11,561 nt of DNA from Pseudomonadota bacterium (GTDB lineage Bacteria > Pseudomonadota > Alphaproteobacteria > Sphingomonadales > Sphingomonadaceae), in assembly GCA_030271595.1 (NCBI GenBank), contig JARXKO010000033.1:1-11561 (forward strand). Direction: 5' to 3'. Made by a program: the position numbers and the translations under genes. How positions within the stretch are numbered: position 1 is the stretch's first letter; each line of letters begins with the position of its first letter. The notes below the pieces were generated by a model. That model was not told where the DNA came from, searched no databases, and saw nothing but the letters and a program-made list of their open reading frames with translations. Positions 7,312 through 11,561 of this stretch are shown here, in pieces.

Positions 7312-7339
7312 TTGACCGCGGCGGGGCGCTCGGCTAGGC
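7312..7339 (+). promoter_or_regulatory. Candidate rpsD promoter
   Basis: TTGACC (7312-7317) is a good alphaproteobacterial -35 element. It is followed after about 16-17 nt by GCTAGGC (7333-7339), the CTA-containing type of -10 often seen before ribosomal genes in this group. The -35 starts 2 nt after the preceding stop codon. A transcript from here would carry a leader of about 100 nt before rpsD. The spacer overlaps one arm of a GC-rich inverted repeat. Confidence 0.5.
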
Positions 7340-7346
7340 GCCCGCC
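7320..7346 (+). terminator. GC-rich hairpin after the small gene, overlapping the rpsD promoter
   Basis: GGCGGGGCGC (7320-7329) can pair with GCGCCCGCC (7338-7346) with one bulged G and an 8-nt loop. Only two T residues follow directly, so it is a poor intrinsic terminator by the usual rule. It could end the upstream transcript or simply be a by-product of the promoter sequence it overlaps. Confidence 0.35.
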
Positions 7347-7385
7347 TTCGCAATTGATCCCGCATTCCCGGTGAAGCGGTGATCG

Positions 7386-7403
7386 CGCCTGGTCGTCCAG
7401 GCG
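7386..7403 (+). promoter_or_regulatory. Perfect hairpin in the rpsD leader
   Basis: CGCCTGG (7386-7392) and CCAGGCG (7397-7403) form a perfect 7-bp stem with the 4-nt loop TCGT, 45 bp before the rpsD start. No T-run follows, so it is not a terminator. Its place in the leader of a ribosomal-protein gene makes autogenous control by S4 conceivable; that is inference only. Confidence 0.4.
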
Positions 7404-7435
7404 GTGCGGTCCCGGGAAACTGAGCAACGCGATTT

Positions 7436-7439
7436 GGAG
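7436..7439 (+). promoter_or_regulatory. Ribosome binding site of rpsD
   Basis: GGAG lies 8 nt before the ATG at 7448, the expected spacing for a strongly translated gene. Confidence 0.7.
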
Positions 7440-7447
7440 AATATCAC

Positions 7448-8062
7448 ATGTCGAAGCGCACCAGCGCCAAGTATAAACTCGACCGCCGCATGGGCGAAAA
7501 TGTCTTCGGACGGCCCAAGAGCCCGGTCAACCGCCGCGAATATGGCCCCGGCCAGCACGGCCAGCGCCGCAAGGGCAAGGTCAGCGATTACGGCATTCAG
7601 CTGCGCGCCAAGCAGAAGCTCAAGGGCTATTACGGCGACGTCACCGAAAAGCAGTTCAAGCGCACCTACACCGAAGCCAGTGCGATGAAGGGCGATGCCA
7701 GCCAGAACCTCATCGGCCTGCTCGAGCGCCGCCTCGACATGATCGTCTATCGCGCCAAGTTCGCGCCGACGATCTGGGCCGCCCGCCAGCTGGTCAGCCA
7801 CGGCCACATCCGGGTCAATGGCGTCAAGTGCAACATCGCCAGCCGCCGGGTCGACGTGAATGATGTGATCGAACTTGGCCCCAAGGCGCAGGAAATGGCG
7901 CTGGTCATCGAAGCCCAGGGCCTGGCCGAGCGCGACGTGCCCGATTACGTCTCGCCCGACGGCAATGCCAAGGTCACCTTCACCCGCGTGCCGAAGCTCG
8001 ACGAAGTGCCCTATCCGGTGCGGATGGAGCCCAACCTCGTGATCGAATTCTATTCGCGCTGA
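7448..8062 (+). CDS. rpsD: 30S ribosomal protein S4
   Basis: S4 binds the 5' domain of 16S rRNA early in 30S assembly and contributes to decoding accuracy and the mRNA entry site. The 204-residue product has the standard length. The N-terminal part (3-95) includes the conserved [29 protein letters not shown] region (from 29), and the S4 RNA-binding domain follows (about 94-156) with [16 protein letters not shown] and [14 protein letters not shown]. It ends in [15 protein letters not shown]. The N-terminal zinc-binding cysteines found in some S4 proteins are absent. ATG at 7448 has GGAG 8 nt before it. It is a single-gene unit, not part of an alpha operon with rpsM/rpsK/rpoA, as is usual in alphaproteobacteria. 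A leader hairpin precedes it and a strong terminator follows 23 bp after the stop. Confidence 0.98.
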   Translation: MSKRTSAKYKLDRRMGENVFGRPKSPVNRREYGPGQHGQRRKGKVSDYGIQLRAKQKLKGYYGDVTEKQFKRTYTEASAMKGDASQNLIGLLERRLDMIVYRAKFAPTIWAARQLVSHGHIRVNGVKCNIASRRVDVNDVIELGPKAQEMALVIEAQGLAERDVPDYVSPDGNAKVTFTRVPKLDEVPYPVRMEPNLVIEFYSR

Positions 8063-8084
8063 TCGCTCGATTGGCGTGCCGAAC

Positions 8085-8122
8085 AGGGCGGTGCGGGCAA
8101 TGCCAGCGCCGCCCTTTTCTTT
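8085..8122 (+). terminator. Strong intrinsic terminator of rpsD
   Basis: AGGGCGG (8085-8091) pairs with CCGCCCT (8109-8115). The stem continues inward through a U-G pair, GC/GC, one G-A mismatch and GGC/GCC, closing on the loop AAT (8099-8101). TTTTCTTT (8115-8122) follows at once. This is a textbook Rho-independent terminator for plus-strand transcripts. In the other direction the hairpin sits just after the convergent S9 peptidase stop but lacks a T-run, so it would serve that gene less well. Confidence 0.9.
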
Positions 8123-8125
8123 GCA

Positions 8126-10090
8126 TCAGTGGCCGATGGTTTTATCGAGCAGTTCGGCGGCCTTCGTCAGGAACTGCGCGCGCACGGTCGCGTCGCGCAA
8201 CTGATGATCGAGCCCCTTGTAGGACAGGAATTCGACGTTCCCGCCAAGCGACTTAAGCTTGTCGTACATCATTTGCGATTGATGGAACTTCACATTGGTG
8301 TCGAGATCGCCGTGAACGAGCAGCACCGGAACCCGGATCTTGCTCGCGTTCTGAAGCGGTGAGCCGCTCGTGACATAGGGTCCCGAGCCGATAAAATTCT
8401 CGATGAATTCACTGCGTCCGTAAAAGCTGCTGTCCTTTTTGAGCGTGGCAAGGTCAGTGACCGGCGCAATTGCGACCACGCCCTTGTACAGCGCGGGGTA
8501 CGTCGCCGCCGATTGGAGCGCGGCATAGCCGCCGTAGGACCAGCCGACGATCGCGATGCGATCGGGGTTGGCAATGCCCTGCTTGGCCAGCCAGCGCGCG
8601 CTGTCGGCGATATCCGACATCGACGTCGTCCAGTTCCGGAAGCCGTTGGTGTTCAGCCATTGATCGCCATAGCCCTCCGACCCCCGATATTCGGGCTGAA
8701 TCACGACGTAGCCGCGGGCCGCGAAGAATTGCGACAGCCAGTCGAAATCCCAATAATCGCGAGAGCTCGGGCCGCCGTGCGGCATCACGATCGCCGGCAG
8801 GTTTTTCCCGCTCGAACCGGCGGGTATGGTCAAATAAGCCGGGATCTGGGCTCCATCCTGAGCAGAAACGGTCACTGGCGTCATTTGCGCGAGACGATGG
8901 CCAGCGAGTTCCGGGCGCTCGACCATCGCCTCATTGAGAGACTTATGATCCCGGTCGAAGACATAATATCGGCCCGGGTCATTGTCGCTTCCGGCATAGA
9001 TCAACATCTTGCGCCCGTCCGAGGTCGTATCGACGAAGTGGATGATCGGCGAATTCGGCAGTGCCTTGCGCAGCGACGTGTTCAAGGCCGCGAATTCGGT
9101 GTCGAAATACACTGTCCGCGGTTTGTCGCCCTCCACGAAATACGCGATCACCCGCTGACCTTCGCCAACCCGGATGACACCGCCGATATCCACCTTGGGA
9201 TCGTCGGCAATGAACGTTTCCGCCATCGATCCGTCAAGCTTGATCCGGTAGAGCTCCATGCGGCCGTCTTTTTTCTTGAGCGCGTAGACCGAGTCGAGAT
9301 CGGCATCGATTTCGAGCGGGTCGAAGGAATCCTCCTGATAACCGACCAGGGATTTCCACTCGCGTGACCCCTGGGTGCGGTAGAGATATTTGTTCAACGG
9401 GTGCATCTTGCCCCGGCTGTAATCGACCACCGTCATGATGCGGACGTGGCCCCGACCGTCGGTCATGTATCCGCTGGAAGACGGGTTCGGCGGTTCAACC
9501 GTTTCGCTTTTCAGGCTGATCGTATCGACAAGGTCGACGCCCAGGCCCTCGCGATGGTCCTGCAGCGTTTCGCTGATCGTCGGGACGTAGCTGCGCTCGA
9601 CCAGGATCTTGCCGTCCTGACCGCCGCGCCAGTCGAGCACCACCGCGTCGACACCGTGGAGTGCGTTATCATGGACGCGCATGGGCCGGCCGAGAAGTTT
9701 CGCGTCCACCCCGTCGCTGGTCATGGAAACCAGGCGGCGGAAGCCGTCTAGATCGGGGCCGACCATGACGTTCCCGACGATTGAACACACGACTCGGCGC
9801 GGCCCGCTGTAATTGCACCACTGGAGCGATTCCGGATTGCCATCGGTATCGATCACCTTCGCGCTTTTGCCCGTTTCCAGATTGGAGATGACCGCGAATG
9901 ACTTCGGCCCCGGTCCGGGCGTCAGGTACAGAATACTCGAACCGTCGGGCGACAGCCGCGCCGCCGACACCGCCTCCCGCGCTCCGAACGCAGCCGCGTC
10001 GTCGGCCAGGCTATGGGCTTGTTGCGCGGTGGCCGGCGCAGCAATCGTCAACGCCGCGATTGCGGCACCATGCAACCAGAATTTGTTCAC
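8126..10090 (-). CDS. Exported S9-family (prolyl oligopeptidase-type) serine peptidase
   Basis: This is a 654-residue alpha/beta-hydrolase peptidase, likely a dipeptidyl or acylaminoacyl peptidase acting on short peptides in the periplasm. The N-terminus is a signal peptide (MNKFWLHGAAIAALTIAAPA, cleavage near ATAQ at about 23). Residues about 30-400 form the beta-propeller-like domain, with SPDG and SDGR turns typical of its blades. The C-terminal hydrolase domain carries the oxyanion-side HGGP (438-441), nucleophile Ser518 in GWSYGGY, Asp597 in HGDLDTNV and His629 in GLDHQ, so the triad is complete. The start is GTG at 10090, chosen because GGGGAG lies 7 nt upstream and the signal peptide begins there. 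The frame is open much further upstream, but that part is antisense to aguA. It is convergent with rpsD and divergent from aguA. Substrate preference cannot be read from sequence. Confidence 0.92.
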   Translation of the reverse strand: MNKFWLHGAAIAALTIAAPATAQQAHSLADDAAAFGAREAVSAARLSPDGSSILYLTPGPGPKSFAVISNLETGKSAKVIDTDGNPESLQWCNYSGPRRVVCSIVGNVMVGPDLDGFRRLVSMTSDGVDAKLLGRPMRVHDNALHGVDAVVLDWRGGQDGKILVERSYVPTISETLQDHREGLGVDLVDTISLKSETVEPPNPSSSGYMTDGRGHVRIMTVVDYSRGKMHPLNKYLYRTQGSREWKSLVGYQEDSFDPLEIDADLDSVYALKKKDGRMELYRIKLDGSMAETFIADDPKVDIGGVIRVGEGQRVIAYFVEGDKPRTVYFDTEFAALNTSLRKALPNSPIIHFVDTTSDGRKMLIYAGSDNDPGRYYVFDRDHKSLNEAMVERPELAGHRLAQMTPVTVSAQDGAQIPAYLTIPAGSSGKNLPAIVMPHGGPSSRDYWDFDWLSQFFAARGYVVIQPEYRGSEGYGDQWLNTNGFRNWTTSMSDIADSARWLAKQGIANPDRIAIVGWSYGGYAALQSAATYPALYKGVVAIAPVTDLATLKKDSSFYGRSEFIENFIGSGPYVTSGSPLQNASKIRVPVLLVHGDLDTNVKFHQSQMMYDKLKSLGGNVEFLSYKGLDHQLRDATVRAQFLTKAAELLDKTIGH

Positions 10091-10201
10091 GCTTACGCTC
10101 CCCGCACTACACCCTCGGCACCGCATAAGAGTGCGCAAATTCGGGCGTGAATTCAAGCGCCTGTATTGGCCTGCAGGCAAAGCGCTGGTAGCGGGCGCGA
10201 C
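10091..10201. promoter_or_regulatory. Divergent S9 peptidase / aguA intergenic region with palindromes
   Basis: This 111-bp spacer should hold both promoters. GGGGAG (10098-10103, minus strand) is the peptidase ribosome binding site. AATTC (10138-10142) and GAATT (10149-10153) form an inverted repeat, flanked by GCGC on both sides (10133-10136 and 10157-10160). GCCTGCAGGC (10169-10178) is a perfect 10-bp palindrome 23 nt before the aguA start. Either could be an operator. No confident -35/-10 pair was found, and aguA has only a weak ribosome binding site. Confidence 0.35.
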
Positions 10202-11169
10202 ATGAACGCCCCGCCACTTCCCGAATGGGCGCCGCACGACGCGGTGTGGATCGGTTTCCCGAGCGACGGTGAACTGTGGCTCGACGATCTGGTCCCGGCG
10301 CAGGGCGAAGTCGCGGCCTTCGCCGCTGCAGTCCACGCCAACGGCGCTGGCGAGGACGTGCGGCTGGTCGCTGCGGACGAAGCGGCGGCGGCCACGGCGC
10401 GGGCACTGGCTCCCTTCGCCAGCGTCATCGTCGAGCCCTTCGGCGATATCTGGCTGCGCGACACGGGGCCGATCGTCCTCGGTTCGGGCAAGGACCGCCG
10501 CGCCCAGGGTTTCGGCTTCAACGGCTGGGGCGGTAAATATGAGCTTGCGGGCGACGAGGACATCAATGGCCGACTCGCGGCTTCGGCCGGCCTGCCCTTC
10601 GCCAAGGCGGACTGGATTCTCGAAGGGGGGGCGATCGATGGCGACGGGTCGGGCTGCGTCCTCACCACCGAGCAATGCCTGCTCAATCCCAACCGCAACC
10701 GCCTGACCCGCGAGGAGGTCGATCAGCGCCTCCTGCGAGATCTTGGCTTCGACCATGTGGTGTGGCTCGGCGAGGGTCTGACCAACGATCACACCGACGG
10801 CCATATCGACAATCTCGCCCGGTTCATCGCGCCGGGCCGGGTGGCGATTCCGGCCCCGGACTCGGGCGACCCCAATGCCGCGGTCTACCGCGATGCCGCG
10901 CTGCGGCTGCGCCTGGCCGGCCTCGACGTGGTCAACATCCCTTCCGCCGGGCAGGTCGAGCGCGACGGCGCCATCGTCCCCGCGAGCTACATGAACTTCT
11001 ATATCGGCAATGCCGCGGTGGTGGTGCCGCAATATGGCGCGGCCAATGATCGCAATGCGGTGGACGTGGTCCAGGCGCTATTCCCCGGCCGCGTTGCAAT
11101 CGGGCTGCGCGCCGACCACATCCTCACCGGCGGCGGAAGCTTCCACTGCATCAGCCAGCAGGTTCCCCG

Positions 11170-11173
<4 letters not shown>
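10202..11173 (+). CDS. aguA: Agmatine deiminase
   Basis: AguA hydrolyses agmatine to N-carbamoylputrescine and ammonia, the first step of the agmatine route to putrescine. The 323-residue product belongs to the bacterial peptidyl-arginine deiminase / agmatine deiminase family. Landmarks are AVWIGFPS (14-21), GDIWLRDTGPI with Asp87, WILEGGAIDGDG (138-149), NDHTDGHIDNLARF with His201, and the catalytic Cys316 in GGGSFHCISQQ, seven residues from the end. The start is ATG 10202, because the family-type N-terminus (PPLPEWAPHDAVWIGFP) begins right after it; the frame continues 12 codons upstream without support. The stop overlaps aguB as ATGA, so the two pathway enzymes are translationally coupled. 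A secreted peptidyl-arginine deiminase is unlikely, since no signal peptide is present. Confidence 0.93.

Positions 11174-11561
<388 letters not shown>

Noticed and set aside
8085..8122. Bidirectional terminator shared by rpsD and the S9 peptidase
   Set aside because: The hairpin could serve both, but only the plus-strand direction has the T-run, so I annotate it for rpsD alone.

Overview
The window reads as an ordinary, densely packed, high-GC chromosomal segment from an alphaproteobacterium, most likely of the order Sphingomonadales. The evidence is a C4-pathway 5-aminolevulinate synthase (typical of alphaproteobacteria), a stand-alone rpsD, a plsY-dprA pair, frequent GTG/TTG starts, and one intergenic repeat that resembles a family I recall from sphingomonad genomes. 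The genus call is inference from sequence style, not a database match.

Layout. Positions 1-1401 (minus strand): plsY followed by dprA, overlapping at stop/start; dprA runs off the left edge and lacks its C-terminus. Positions 1402-1546: divergent spacer with the repeat-like element. Positions 1547-6984 (plus strand): murI; a 98-bp gap with a Fur-box-like palindrome; hemA; a small exported protein of unknown function overlapping hemA by ATGA; rpiB; glyA; nrdR; and a TrmJ-type tRNA methyltransferase. The last four are packed with overlaps or a 9-nt gap and look like one operon. Positions 7055-7309: a small exported protein of unknown function. Positions 7310-8122: an rpsD transcription unit with candidate promoter, leader hairpin and strong intrinsic terminator. 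Positions 8126-10090 (minus strand): an exported S9-family serine peptidase. Positions 10202-11561 (plus strand): aguA and the start of aguB, overlapping by ATGA.

How the genes fit together. plsY (phospholipid synthesis), murI (D-glutamate for peptidoglycan), hemA (first step of haem synthesis), rpiB (pentose phosphate), glyA (one-carbon units), nrdR (control of ribonucleotide reductase) and rpsD (30S ribosome) are core housekeeping genes. dprA serves recombination of incoming DNA. aguA and aguB catalyse consecutive steps from agmatine to putrescine. The S9 peptidase probably degrades peptides in the periplasm.

I found no mobile element, CRISPR array, tRNA, rRNA, phage gene or defence system, and no new multi-gene system. 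The points worth a second look are regulatory (the Fur-like box before hemA, the rpsD leader, the plsY/murI repeat) and the two small exported proteins.
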